DNA of 64,000 bases from CAVZZG01 sp963779685 (lineage in GTDB: Bacteria > Actinomycetota > Thermoleophilia > Gaiellales > F1-60-MAGs149): contig CAVZZG010000001.1 in NCBI GenBank assembly GCA_963779685.1, positions 682,001 to 746,000 on the forward strand. The letters run 5' to 3'. Below, piece after piece: positions 35,294-43,378 of the stretch (its first letter is position 1; each line of letters opens with the position of its first letter). The notes under the pieces are model-generated. The model had not been told where the DNA came from. It did no database searches and saw nothing but the letters and a program-made list of their open reading frames with translations. The position numbers and the translations under genes were made by a program.

Positions 35294-36022
35294 ATGACTC
35301 AGGCATTCCCGCCGACAGCAGCCAGCGTCTCGGCCGACATCCGCGACATTACGTGGCGATTTCTTGTCGCCGTTGGCGCGGGCTCGATGATCGGTGCGGC
35401 GATCGGCGGCCTGGGAGGCCGGCTCGTGATGCTCCTACTCCGTCTCGGATCGGACGTCAGCGTTCGTGGCGTCAATACCGACGACGGGTTCGAGATCGGG
35501 GCGTTCACGACCGCGACAGGCTTTCTGATGACGGTGACGGCCGGCCTTGGCGGCGCGGCGGGCGGGGGATACCTGATCGTCCGTGACGCGCTCCCACGCC
35601 GGTACCGGGCCGTTGTCTGGGGCGTCTTCCTGGCGTTGCTTGCTGGCGCGGACATCCTCAAGCCGACCAGTCTCGACTTCACGATCCTCGACCCGAAGCC
35701 GTTCGCGGTCGTGAGCTTCATCGTTCTGCCAGGACTGGCGGCGTTCGCCATAGCCGTCGCCATCGAGCGGCTACTTCTCGTTCAGCCGTGGTCGCGCCGC
35801 TCGCTCACGGTGATCCTCGCCATCGGATCGCTGCCGCTCCTGCCGGTCCTCCCCGTCATCCTGGTCCTGGTCGGCGCCGTACTCGCGGCGCGGCGCATCA
35901 CGGCCGTGAACTCAGGAGTCCGCAGCACAGGGCGGATCGTGGTGCCGGTCATCGGCGCGTTGCTGGCGGTGCGATCCGGCATCGAAGTCTGGAGCGACGC
36001 GCAGGCGATCCTCTCGCCTTAA
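35294..36022 (+). CDS. Hypothetical polytopic membrane protein
   Basis: 242 aa from ATG at 35294. Six hydrophobic helices are seen (FLVAVGAGSMIGAAIGGLGG, then two Gly/Ala-rich, and LPLLPVLPVILVLVGAVLAA near the end). A conserved-looking loop RGVNTDDGFEIGAFTTATG follows the first helix. I do not recognise a family. The next 450 bp hold no convincing gene. Confidence 0.7.
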   Translation: MTQAFPPTAASVSADIRDITWRFLVAVGAGSMIGAAIGGLGGRLVMLLLRLGSDVSVRGVNTDDGFEIGAFTTATGFLMTVTAGLGGAAGGGYLIVRDALPRRYRAVVWGVFLALLAGADILKPTSLDFTILDPKPFAVVSFIVLPGLAAFAIAVAIERLLLVQPWSRRSLTVILAIGSLPLLPVLPVILVLVGAVLAARRITAVNSGVRSTGRIVVPVIGALLAVRSGIEVWSDAQAILSP

Positions 36023-36085
36023 GGGCGGGCGGTCGCGTGCGATCGCACGCGCCGACGTCGCCGCTCGCGATCGCGACGCCCGCCC
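36023..36085. repeat. Nested inverted repeats after the membrane-protein gene
   Basis: An outer pair GGGCGGGCG (36023-36031) / CGCCCGCCC (36077-36085) encloses a perfect 18-bp palindrome CGCGTGCGATCGCACGCG (36034-36051). It begins one base after the stop codon and could act as a terminator or form a cruciform. From 36086 to 36476 I see no convincing gene, only a short frame ending in a stop at 36177 that looks like debris. Confidence 0.55.
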
Positions 36086-36476
36086 AGGCCACGAACATCG
36101 CCTCCAGCGCCGGCGTCGTCGGACCCGTCACCGGCGTCGGGACGGGAGAGACGCACCACGATCTCAAGGAAGAGTGACGCGCGCTGTCAGCGTCATGCGA
36201 CGACGCGCAGGCACGTACTCCGCTGCTGCGGCCGCGAAGACGGCTCTTGAGTCACCCATCGGTTCGTGCCACCGGCGAACCTTCCCGCTCGCCGGCGACC
36301 CGTGCGAGATGTCGCCCGGACCCCACCGCGGCTGCGGATCCTGTGAGGGTTCTGTTTGGAGATCGCCGACGTGCGCCGCGATTCCCGTTCCCAGGTAAGC
36401 ATTCTGTTCGGAGATCCCCCGTCGACCGTGCAGTCTGATTTTCTTGGCCTGTGGATCTTGGTGGAAGGAGCACGTG

Positions 36477-37178
36477 ATGCAGAAGAAGATCGGACTCGCG
36501 CTGGTGCTCGCGGGTGCCATGTCGCTGGGAGCGGTGGCCGAGGCCAGCGCTGCGACCCCGGCGCAGTACGGCGCCAAGTGCAACGCAGCGTGGACGGGCA
36601 AGCACGGGACGCGGGCGTACCGCGTCTTCAAGAAGGGCTGCGTCGCGGCGTCGATCGCTGCAGTTCGCGCAGCGCGGACTGCAGGCGATAACGACAGCGC
36701 TGCGGCGAACCGGACGCGCGCGGTCGCAGCCTGCGGCGTGCAGTTCCCGGCGCCGCGTAACACGAAGGTGAAGCGGGCATCGTTCCGGGCCTGCGTCGCG
36801 GCGGCGGTGTCGGCCGAGAAGGCCTACGGCGGCCGGCCGCTGGGTGCCACGCTCGCCGGTGACGCCACGAGCGACATGGACGGCACGGGTGCCGGTACGT
36901 TCACGCTCAACCAGGGGCATGGCCAGATCTGCTTCAACGTCTCCTGGATGAACCTTGGCGTCGTCAGTTCCGTCGACATCCATGCGGCCGCCGACAACTC
37001 GGTCGCGGTGCCGTTGAACAGCGACCCCGTTCTCACCGACGGCAGTGCGGTGGGTTGCGTGAACGGAGTCTCCCATAGCCTGATCAAGGCGATCCGGCAG
37101 CATCCCGACCAGTACTACGTGAGCATCGTCACGGACGAGTTCCCCGCCGGCGCGATCCGCGGCACGCTCCACAAGTAG
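36477..37178 (+). CDS. Secreted CHRD-domain protein
   Basis: 233 aa from ATG at 36477, with GGAAGGAG upstream. The signal peptide is KKIGLALVLAGAMSLGAVAE, cut near EASA-AT. The first ~110 residues are Ala/Lys/Arg-rich with four regularly spaced Cys residues. The CHRD-like domain follows (LGATLAGDATSDMDGTGAGT, then SVDIHAAADNS and ending PAGAIRGTLHK). CHRD domains occur in extracellular proteins of unknown action. A terminator follows 22 bp downstream. Confidence 0.85.
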   Translation: MQKKIGLALVLAGAMSLGAVAEASAATPAQYGAKCNAAWTGKHGTRAYRVFKKGCVAASIAAVRAARTAGDNDSAAANRTRAVAACGVQFPAPRNTKVKRASFRACVAAAVSAEKAYGGRPLGATLAGDATSDMDGTGAGTFTLNQGHGQICFNVSWMNLGVVSSVDIHAAADNSVAVPLNSDPVLTDGSAVGCVNGVSHSLIKAIRQHPDQYYVSIVTDEFPAGAIRGTLHK

Positions 37179-37199
37179 ACCTGCGGTATTCCGCGCGCC

Positions 37200-37235
37200 A
37201 ACGCCCTGGCGGGTTGCCTCACCCGCCGGGGCGTT
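37200..37235. terminator. Hairpin terminator after the CHRD gene
   Basis: AACGCCCTGGCGGGT (37200-37214) pairs with ACCCGCCGGGGCGTT (37221-37235): 15 pairs with one G-T wobble, 6-nt loop. It sits 22 bp after the stop codon. Confidence 0.8.
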
Positions 37236-37343
37236 CGGCGTGTCCTCGGCGAGAACCGGCCACCGTTGCTCGTCGAGCCGTTCCTTCCAACCGGGGGCGC
37301 GGCCGATCGAACCTCAACCGGTGTGGATTGGCGCGCTCAGCGC

Positions 37344-37715
37344 CTACGAGGGCTTCGCGTAGCTTGCGACGCCGGTGAAGTCGACCGCAACGCACGCTTC
37401 GTCGCCGACCGTCCAGGCGTCGTGACCGGGCGGGATTATGGCGGCGTCGCCAGGTCCGACCTCGGCCTCGCTACCATCGTCCATCCGTACGCCCATTCGG
37501 CCGGAGAGGATGTAGAGCGTGTGGTGGGCCTGGCAGCTGTCGGTGCCGGCGATCGGCTTGACGGACTCCGACCAGCGCCAGCCTGGCTCGAAGACGCCGC
37601 GACCGATCGTGGTCTCGCCGACTCGGACGACTTCCATGTGGCCGTGCGACGCGAACGGGCGCGTCTCGTCGGGCGTATCGAGGCTCTTGGCCTCGACGCG
37701 CTGTGCGTTTCCCAT
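37344..37715 (-). CDS. Cupin-domain protein
   Basis: 123 aa from ATG at 37715, with GAAGGAG upstream. It reads VRVGETTIGRGVFEPGWRWS, then CQAHHTLYILSGRMGVRMDDG and IIPPGHDAWTVGDEACVAVDF. This single cupin barrel has His residues in motif 1 and motif 2. It may be a small stress or ligand-binding protein. An in-frame upstream extension to 37967 has no coding character. Confidence 0.8.
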   Translation of the reverse strand: MGNAQRVEAKSLDTPDETRPFASHGHMEVVRVGETTIGRGVFEPGWRWSESVKPIAGTDSCQAHHTLYILSGRMGVRMDDGSEAEVGPGDAAIIPPGHDAWTVGDEACVAVDFTGVASYAKPS

Positions 37716-38125
37716 GGCCGCTCCTTCGGTTCTTGTCACGGTGGCCTCACGCGTGAGCCGGTTGGGGACAGACCAGCCGATCATACGCCTTTCGCGGAGG
37801 CGTCCGGGGTGCCCGCGGGCGACCGGATCCTCGAGGGACGCAACTCGGTGCGACATTCGCGATGAGGCCGGGTACTCGGAGACGCCGCCCTCGTAGGAGC
37901 CGACCAGCCTGATCCGTTCGGCGCTGTTCTGGTTCGTCCCGACGCGCCGCTTGGCAGCGCGCCACACATCCCCGGCCTCACGATCGAGCTGTCGGCTGCG
38001 CCATTCCGCGAACCTCCGTGCGTGCGTTGCAGCATTCGTGCGTCGAGGCGGTGGTGGCGTTGACAGGCGGTACGGGAGCCGCGATGGTGTCGCGAACGGA
38101 CGCCCGCGAGTACCTGGAGGATCGG
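37716..38125. other. 410-bp intergenic region, no gene seen
   Basis: The gap separates the leftward cupin gene from the rightward SnoaL-like gene. Frames crossing it are Arg/Pro/Ser-rich with no recognisable domain, so I take it as control region or decayed DNA. No hairpin or clear promoter box stood out. Confidence 0.5.
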
Positions 38126-38590
38126 ATGCCTGTCGTCGATTACGAGCGCACGATTCGCGACTACTTCGATGCGTGCACGGCGGGTGATGCCGGTGCGATC
38201 GCCTCGTTCTTCGCGCCGGACGCGGTGCACTACTTTCCCGACGGCGACACGTATCCGGACGGCTCCCCGCAGCGTGCGTTCCGCGGTGCGGAGGCCATCG
38301 GTCACGGGTTCGGCGACCGGTTCGGTGGTGAGTTCCGGACCCGCTGGACGGTCGATCACGTGATCGTGGATGCGGAGCGGCGGGAGGCGGTGATCGAGTG
38401 GTCGAACTTCAAGCCGTCGGTGTCGCCCGACGCTCGCCTGCGTGGCGCCGAGTTCTACCGGTTCGACGCTGACGGGAGGATCGTCGAGGTCCGCGCGTAC
38501 TACGCGTGTCCGCCGGCCGGGCCGGGGCGTCCGTACGAGCTGGGCGGGTTCGACTACGCGGGGCGCGGGTACCCGCTCGCTGGCGGGTAG
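38126..38590 (+). CDS. SnoaL/NTF2-like protein
   Basis: 154 aa from ATG at 38126, preceded by GGAGG. It starts VVDYERTIRDYFDACTAGDA and contains SFFAPDAVHYFPDGD, FRTRWTVDHVIVD and AEFYRFDADGRIVEVRAYY, which define the SnoaL-like NTF2 fold with its ligand cone. Members are isomerases, cyclases or binding proteins; no substrate is suggested. It converges with the Lrp regulator, stops 6 bp apart. Confidence 0.85.
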   Translation: MPVVDYERTIRDYFDACTAGDAGAIASFFAPDAVHYFPDGDTYPDGSPQRAFRGAEAIGHGFGDRFGGEFRTRWTVDHVIVDAERREAVIEWSNFKPSVSPDARLRGAEFYRFDADGRIVEVRAYYACPPAGPGRPYELGGFDYAGRGYPLAGG

Positions 38591-38596
38591 CTGTGG

Positions 38597-39043
38597 TCAG
38601 GCGTCGGTGAAGTCGGTCATCGAGATGTAGGTGGTGAGCTGGCCGACGTTGTGGAGGGCGGCGAGCTTGTCGGCGTGGAAGCGCTCGTAGGCGGCGAGGT
38701 CGGTGACCTCGACGCGCAGCAGGTAGTCGAAGTTGCCGGTGACGTGGTGGCACTCGATGACCTCGGCGATCGTGCGGACGCCCTGCTGGAAGCGTTGGAT
38801 GTGCTCGCGCTGGTGGCGCACGAGGCGGACGGCGACGAACGCCGTCAGTCCTCGACCGTCGGCCTGCGGGTCGATGATCGCGCGGTAGCCGCGGATCACG
38901 CCCTGGTCCTCGAGGCGTCGTAGGCGGCGCGAGCAGGCCGATGCGGAGAGGCCCGTGGTGCTTGCCATCTCGGCGACGGTCGCTCGGCCGTCGCGTCGCA
39001 GGAGGTCGAGGATCACGCGATCGGAAGCATCGAGCGCGGCCAT
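38597..39043 (-). CDS. Lrp/AsnC-family regulator
   Basis: 148 aa. The N-terminal HTH reads DRVILDLLRRDGRATVAEMA and GLSASACSRRLRRLEDQGVI, followed by the RAM effector domain (ECHHVTGNFDYLLRVEV). It senses an amino acid and binds DNA as an oligomer. It is divergent from the methionine-gamma-lyase-like gene, with a palindromic region between, so it probably controls that enzyme in response to methionine or a product. Confidence 0.9.
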   Translation of the reverse strand: MAALDASDRVILDLLRRDGRATVAEMASTTGLSASACSRRLRRLEDQGVIRGYRAIIDPQADGRGLTAFVAVRLVRHQREHIQRFQQGVRTIAEVIECHHVTGNFDYLLRVEVTDLAAYERFHADKLAALHNVGQLTTYISMTDFTDA

Positions 39044-39107
39044 GTCGGCAGATCATTGCATATCACTGAGCTATAGCGAACGGATCATGTGATGAGCATG
39101 CGTGATT

Positions 39108-39131
39108 TCACCATTATTCGCGAATCGGTGA
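39108..39131. promoter_or_regulatory. Palindromic operator between lrp-like and trans-sulfuration genes
   Basis: A perfect ATTCGCGAAT palindrome (39116-39125) is flanked by TCACC (39108-39112) and GGTGA (39127-39131). The 109-bp gap is notably AT-rich against its surroundings and contains further TGAT/ATCA words (for example ATCATGTGATGA around 39086), as expected for the multi-site binding of an Lrp-type regulator. Confidence 0.6.
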
Positions 39132-39152
39132 TGCGTTCTGCAGACTCCTTGC

Positions 39153-40334
39153 ATGTCTGATCACCGTGCGCCGGTCACGGCGGCCATCCACACCCGGCGT
39201 CCGGCGTTGCGCGGTCGTCCGGTCTCCTCGCCGATCTTTCAGACGACGACGTTCGCGGTGCCCTCGGCGGACGACCTCGCCCGCGTGGCGGTCGAGGTCT
39301 CGACGCCGGGCTTCTACACGCGGCATGGGAACCCGAACCACAGCGAGCTGGCGGACGCGGTGGCGACGCTCGAGCGTGCCGAGCGCGGCCTCGTGTTCGC
39401 CTCGGGGATGGGCGCCCTCACCACCACGGTGCTCGCGCTGGTGCGATCCGGCGACCACGTGGTGGCGCAGCGGAGCATGTACGGCGGGTCGCTGAGCCTG
39501 CTGCAGGCGGTGCTGCCACGGCTCGGGGTGGAGTGCACGCTCGTCGACCAGGCCGACGTCGCCGCGTGGGCGGCCGCGGTCACGCCGTCGACGCGGCTGA
39601 TGCTGATCGAGTCGCCGAGCAACCCGCGGCTGGAGATCACCGACATCGCCGCCGTGACGGCGATCGCACGCGAGCGCGGCATCGTCACGCTGGCGGATAA
39701 CACGTTCGCGTCACCCGTGAACCAGCGGCCGCTCGACCTCGGCGTCGACCTCGTCTGGCACAGCGCGACGAAGTACCTGGCCGGTCACTCCGACACCTCC
39801 GCCGGCGTTGTCGTTGGACCGGAGCGGCTGATCGCGCCGATCTGGGACATGTCGCTGGCGGTCGGCGCCGTGCTCGGCCCGTTCGACGCCTGGCTCGTGA
39901 CACGCGGGATCCGCACCCTGCACCTGCGCGTCGAGCGCCACAACGCGACCGCCATGACCGTCGCCGAACACCTCAGCAGACCCCCGGAGATCGCGACCGT
40001 CAACTACCCCGGCCTTGCCGCGCACCCGTCGCACGCCGTCGCGGCCCGCCAGATGCGTGGGTTCGGCGGGGTGCTGAGCGTCGAGCTGCGCGGCGGCTTC
40101 GACGCGGCCGCGACCTTCATCGAAAACCTCGAGCTGTTCCAGCTCTCCGCGAGCGTCGGTAGTGTCGAGAGCCTCGCCGTGCATCCGGCGTCGATGTGGC
40201 GGGCCGTGCTCACCGACGAGGAGATCGCCGCCGCCGGCCTACAGCCCGGCCTCGTCCGCCTCTCTTGCGGCCAGGAGGACCCGGCTGACCTGATCGACGA
40301 CCTTGACCACGCGCTCGACGCGCTCGCCGGGTAG
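39153..40334 (+). CDS. Trans-sulfuration family enzyme (methionine gamma-lyase/cystathionine gamma-lyase-like)
   Basis: 393 aa. PLP Lys is in HSATKYLAGHSD; other family landmarks are FASGMGALTTTVLAL, SMYGGSLSLLQAVLP, ESPSNPRLEITD and ADNTFASPVNQRPLDLG. Near the C-terminus SASVGSVESLAVHPAS is typical. It would eliminate or replace a gamma-substituent of methionine or related amino acids. Control by the divergent Lrp-type gene suggests a catabolic role. This is the second enzyme of this family in the window; the other is at 16580. Confidence 0.88.
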   Translation: MSDHRAPVTAAIHTRRPALRGRPVSSPIFQTTTFAVPSADDLARVAVEVSTPGFYTRHGNPNHSELADAVATLERAERGLVFASGMGALTTTVLALVRSGDHVVAQRSMYGGSLSLLQAVLPRLGVECTLVDQADVAAWAAAVTPSTRLMLIESPSNPRLEITDIAAVTAIARERGIVTLADNTFASPVNQRPLDLGVDLVWHSATKYLAGHSDTSAGVVVGPERLIAPIWDMSLAVGAVLGPFDAWLVTRGIRTLHLRVERHNATAMTVAEHLSRPPEIATVNYPGLAAHPSHAVAARQMRGFGGVLSVELRGGFDAAATFIENLELFQLSASVGSVESLAVHPASMWRAVLTDEEIAAAGLQPGLVRLSCGQEDPADLIDDLDHALDALAG

Positions 40335-40591
40335 GAGCAACCTACAGCCGTCTCCCATGGCCTCAGCAGGCACCTCGTGTCGCGCCGCTCGCGCCGCGCG
40401 GCGTACCGGAGCGTTGCGTGTGGGGCGGCTAGGATTCCCGTCCGTGGCGGCACCGTGCTCGAGTCCTTGACGCGGCCCGCGCGGCCGGCTCGTCGCGATG
40501 GCCGGCGCTGTTGCCTCACACGAGGCCGGCTCGGCGCCGACGTCGAGTGGTGCGGCCGCGGTCTCCGCGTGTTGGCGGTGGCCGGGCGGTC

Positions 40592-42055
40592 GTGAACGGC
40601 CTGCCGCCAACGCCGGTGACGGCCACGCTGCGGGTCGGTGGTGCAGTGGCAGTGATTCCGGTTGTGCTCGGCGTTGCGTTCCTGGGTCGCTACGGGTGGG
40701 ATCGCGACGAGTTGTACTTCCTGGCGGCGGCGCGCCACCCGTCGTTGGGCTACGTCGACTTCCCGCCGCTGGTGGCATGGATCGGCTGGGTCGTGGAGGC
40801 ACTCGTCGGTCCGTCGCTCGAGGCCTTGCGGGTGGCGTCGGCGGTGATCGCGTGGTCCTCGGTCGTCGTCGTCGCGCTGATCGCGCGCGAGCTCGGCGGC
40901 TCGCTGCGCGCCCAGGCGATCGCTGCGGTCGGGTGGGGGTGCGCCCCGCTGATCCTGGGCGCGGGCAGCATCTTTCACCCGACCATGCTCGACGTCGGCA
41001 TCCAGGCGGTGCTCGTGTGGCTCGTCGTCCGGATCGTCGTTCGCGACGAGCCGCGCCTGTGGCCGGTGGTGGGCCTCGTGGCGGGAGTCGGGATCGAGGC
41101 GAAGTACACGATCCTGGTCACGCTCGCGGCGCTGCTGGCCGCGCTGGCGTTGACCGCTGATGGCCGTCGGGTGCTGGCGGGGCGGGGCATATGGATCGCG
41201 AGCGCCGTTGCGCTCGTCCTCTGGGTGCCGAACCTCGCGTGGCAGGCGCACGAGGGGTGGCCGAGTCTCGCGTTCGCGTCGAGTCAGCAGGCCAAGACCG
41301 CTGCGGACACGCCGGTACCCGCCTACCTCGCGGAGGGTTTGCTGTTCGCCGGTGCCGGTGTCGTTCTGGCGATCGCCGGCGTGCGGTACCTGTGGCGTCA
41401 GGGCCTGCGCTCGCTCGCCCTCTGGCCGGTGCTGGTGTGGGTCATCTGGCTGCTGGAGCGCGGGCGGGCCTACTACCCGCTGCCGGTGCTCGTGGTGGCC
41501 GTCGCCGCCGGCGCGGTGTCGGTTGAGCGCCACCGGCGCTGGCTCGTGTTGGCCGGCCTGCTCGGTGCAGGAGCCGTGCTGGTGGCAGGCCCGGTGGTGG
41601 TGCCGTTGCTGCCGACGAGGTTCGCGGTCGACCACGGCTACGTCCAGGCGGGATTCTTCAAGGACGAGTTCGGCTGGCCGGACATGGTCGACCAGGTCGC
41701 GGCTGCCTGGCGTTCCGAGCGCCTCGACAGCCGGCACGCCGTGGTGCTCGCCGGCAACTACGGCGAGGCCGGCGCGCTCGCGCTGCTCGGCACGGCGAGG
41801 GGCCTGCCGACACCGCTCTCCGGACACCTGTCGTGGCAGTACTGGCGCCCGCGAAGCCTCCCGCAGCGAACCGCGCTCACGGTCGGCATCTACCCCGGCG
41901 ATCTCGCGACGCTCTGCCGCAGCTGGCGGCCGGTGGCACAGATCACGAACGCCGCGGGCGTCGCCAACGAGGAGCGCGGGCGCCTGATCGCCATCTGCCA
42001 CCTGCGCGCACCGATCGGCACGCTGTGGAGCAGCATCGCGCGAAACGCGCTGTAG
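40592..42055 (+). CDS. GT39-like membrane glycosyltransferase
   Basis: 487 aa from GTG at 40592. The first extracytoplasmic loop has YGWDRDELYFLAAARHPSLG and YVDFPPLVAWIG, the Asp-Glu catalytic region of ArnT/PMT-type GT-C enzymes. About ten helices follow, and a soluble C-terminal domain of ~130 residues (DHGYVQAGFFKDEFGWPDMV). It would move a sugar from a polyprenyl-phosphate donor to a protein or lipid outside the membrane. No partner genes lie next to it. Confidence 0.83.
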   Translation: MNGLPPTPVTATLRVGGAVAVIPVVLGVAFLGRYGWDRDELYFLAAARHPSLGYVDFPPLVAWIGWVVEALVGPSLEALRVASAVIAWSSVVVVALIARELGGSLRAQAIAAVGWGCAPLILGAGSIFHPTMLDVGIQAVLVWLVVRIVVRDEPRLWPVVGLVAGVGIEAKYTILVTLAALLAALALTADGRRVLAGRGIWIASAVALVLWVPNLAWQAHEGWPSLAFASSQQAKTAADTPVPAYLAEGLLFAGAGVVLAIAGVRYLWRQGLRSLALWPVLVWVIWLLERGRAYYPLPVLVVAVAAGAVSVERHRRWLVLAGLLGAGAVLVAGPVVVPLLPTRFAVDHGYVQAGFFKDEFGWPDMVDQVAAAWRSERLDSRHAVVLAGNYGEAGALALLGTARGLPTPLSGHLSWQYWRPRSLPQRTALTVGIYPGDLATLCRSWRPVAQITNAAGVANEERGRLIAICHLRAPIGTLWSSIARNAL

Positions 42056-42127
42056 CGCATCCCCTTCGGCGTGTGGTGCCGGGGCCCGATCCGAGCCCTT
42101 GGCCGCGACCCGCCATGATGTGTCGCG

Positions 42128-42595
42128 GTGACCCCCAAGAGCTACGTACTCGGCCCCGCGCGGAGGCTCGTGAACCTGGTCGTGAAGGCCCTCGACAGCA
42201 TGGGTCTCGCGCCGCCCCACACCTACATCCTGGTCGTTCCGGGCCGGAAGACGGGCGTTCCCCGCCAGACTCCGGTGCGGTTGATCGAGGCGCAGCACCG
42301 ACGCTGGCTGGTCGCGCCCTACGGCGAGCGCGAGTGGGTGAAGAACGCCCGCGCCGCCGGCGAGGTCGAACTGCGGCGCGGCCGGCAGCGGGAACGGCTC
42401 CGGGTGGCCGAGCTTCCGGCCCGGGAGCGTGCGCCCATCCTCCACCGGTACGCGCGCGAGAACCGCGTCACCCGGCCGTTCTTCGACGCCCGGGTCGCGG
42501 ACGGCGTCGAGGCCTTCACGGCCGAAGCTGATCGCCACCCCGTGTTCGAGCTCCTGCCACTGCCGGCGGAGTCGATCGTCCCCGACACGGAGTAG
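42128..42595 (+). CDS. Deazaflavin (F420)-dependent nitroreductase family protein
   Basis: 155 aa. It follows the DDN/FDOR-B pattern: YILVVPGRKTGVPRQTPVRL, RRWLVAPYGEREWVKNARAA and ELRRGRQRERLRV. These split-barrel proteins bind F420 and reduce quinones or nitro compounds, a group almost restricted to actinobacteria and some Chloroflexi. Length is normal. It converges with the TetR gene 20 bp away. Confidence 0.87.
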   Translation: MTPKSYVLGPARRLVNLVVKALDSMGLAPPHTYILVVPGRKTGVPRQTPVRLIEAQHRRWLVAPYGEREWVKNARAAGEVELRRGRQRERLRVAELPARERAPILHRYARENRVTRPFFDARVADGVEAFTAEADRHPVFELLPLPAESIVPDTE

Positions 42596-42615
42596 TGCCG
42601 GTCTGGGTGAGTCGA

Positions 42616-43287
42616 TCAGCCCTCGCGCACGGCGGCGGCCAGGCCGTTGAGGATCAGGTCGAGGCCGTAGGCGAATTCGTCGCCGAAGTCGTAGCCTGGC
42701 TTGAGCACGTGCTCGGCCGCGAACTCGGCGAGCGCGGGGTAGGCGTCTGCGGGGAATGCGCTGATGATCGTTGCGGCGACGTCGGGGGCGGTGCCGGCAT
42801 CGAACGGCAGTGACGCCTCCTGCACCGCGAACCCGTACACGAACGCGTCGAGCACGGCGTAGGCGTGGGCCGTCATCGCGACCGAGAATCCGGCGGCGCG
42901 CAGCGTTGCGAGCACGGCGTCGTGGTGGTGCAGCGTTGCCGGGCCCGGGCTGCGCCGCGACTCCATGAGGATGATCGCCCACGGGTGGCGTGCGAGCACC
43001 CGGCGCGCCGAGTGGGCGCGGCGTTCGAGCTCTGCCCGCCAGTCGCCGCCGGGGACCGGTAGGTCGATCTCGGCGAACACGAGGTCGACGACGCCATCGA
43101 GGATCGCATCCTTGTTGGGTAGGTGGTGGTAGAGGGCCATCGGCTGCACGTCGAGAGCCTGCGCGAGCGCGCGCATCGTGAGTGCGCTCAGGCCGGCTGC
43201 GTCCGCGAGGTCGATCGCGGTGCGGAGCACCCGCTCGCGGGTGAGCGGGGCTCGCCGGGTCTCGTCGGATGCTGCGCGTTCGGCCAC
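42616..43287 (-). CDS. TetR-family repressor
   Basis: 223 aa. The HTH reads TRERVLRTAIDLADAAGLSA, then MRALAQALDVQPMALYHHLP, and the C-terminal half (EDFGD-like, GYDFGDEFAYGLDLILNGL) matches the TetR_C tetracycline-repressor type. It probably represses itself and the divergent dehydrogenase by binding the two operators at 43313-43339, and is released by a small hydrophobic ligand. Confidence 0.92.
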   Translation of the reverse strand: MAERAASDETRRAPLTRERVLRTAIDLADAAGLSALTMRALAQALDVQPMALYHHLPNKDAILDGVVDLVFAEIDLPVPGGDWRAELERRAHSARRVLARHPWAIILMESRRSPGPATLHHHDAVLATLRAAGFSVAMTAHAYAVLDAFVYGFAVQEASLPFDAGTAPDVAATIISAFPADAYPALAEFAAEHVLKPGYDFGDEFAYGLDLILNGLAAAVREG

Positions 43288-43310
43288 TTGACTTCCTCGT
43301 ACGATAACCT

Positions 43311-43339
43311 ACTGTACTAAGTACAGTGTACAAAGTACA
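43311..43339. promoter_or_regulatory. Two tandem TetR operators
   Basis: TGTACTAAGTACA (43313-43325) and TGTACAAAGTACA (43327-43339) are two palindromes differing at one base, 14 bp apart. The first extends to ACTGTAC-TAA-GTACAGT (43311-43327). They lie between the divergent TetR and dehydrogenase starts (43287 and 43379), where a dimeric repressor would bind. Confidence 0.85.
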
Positions 43340-43378
43340 GTCTGCCTCCACGGCCGACTGCCTCCAAGGAGCAACCCG

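Noticed and set aside
36086..36177. Short frame ending GETHHDLKEE before 36177 as a gene
   Set aside because: It has no start, no ribosome-binding site and no recognisable domain; it may be debris.
37716..37967. Longer start for the cupin at 37344-37715
   Set aside because: The extra 84 codons have no cupin character, and the ATG at 37715 has a good ribosome-binding site.
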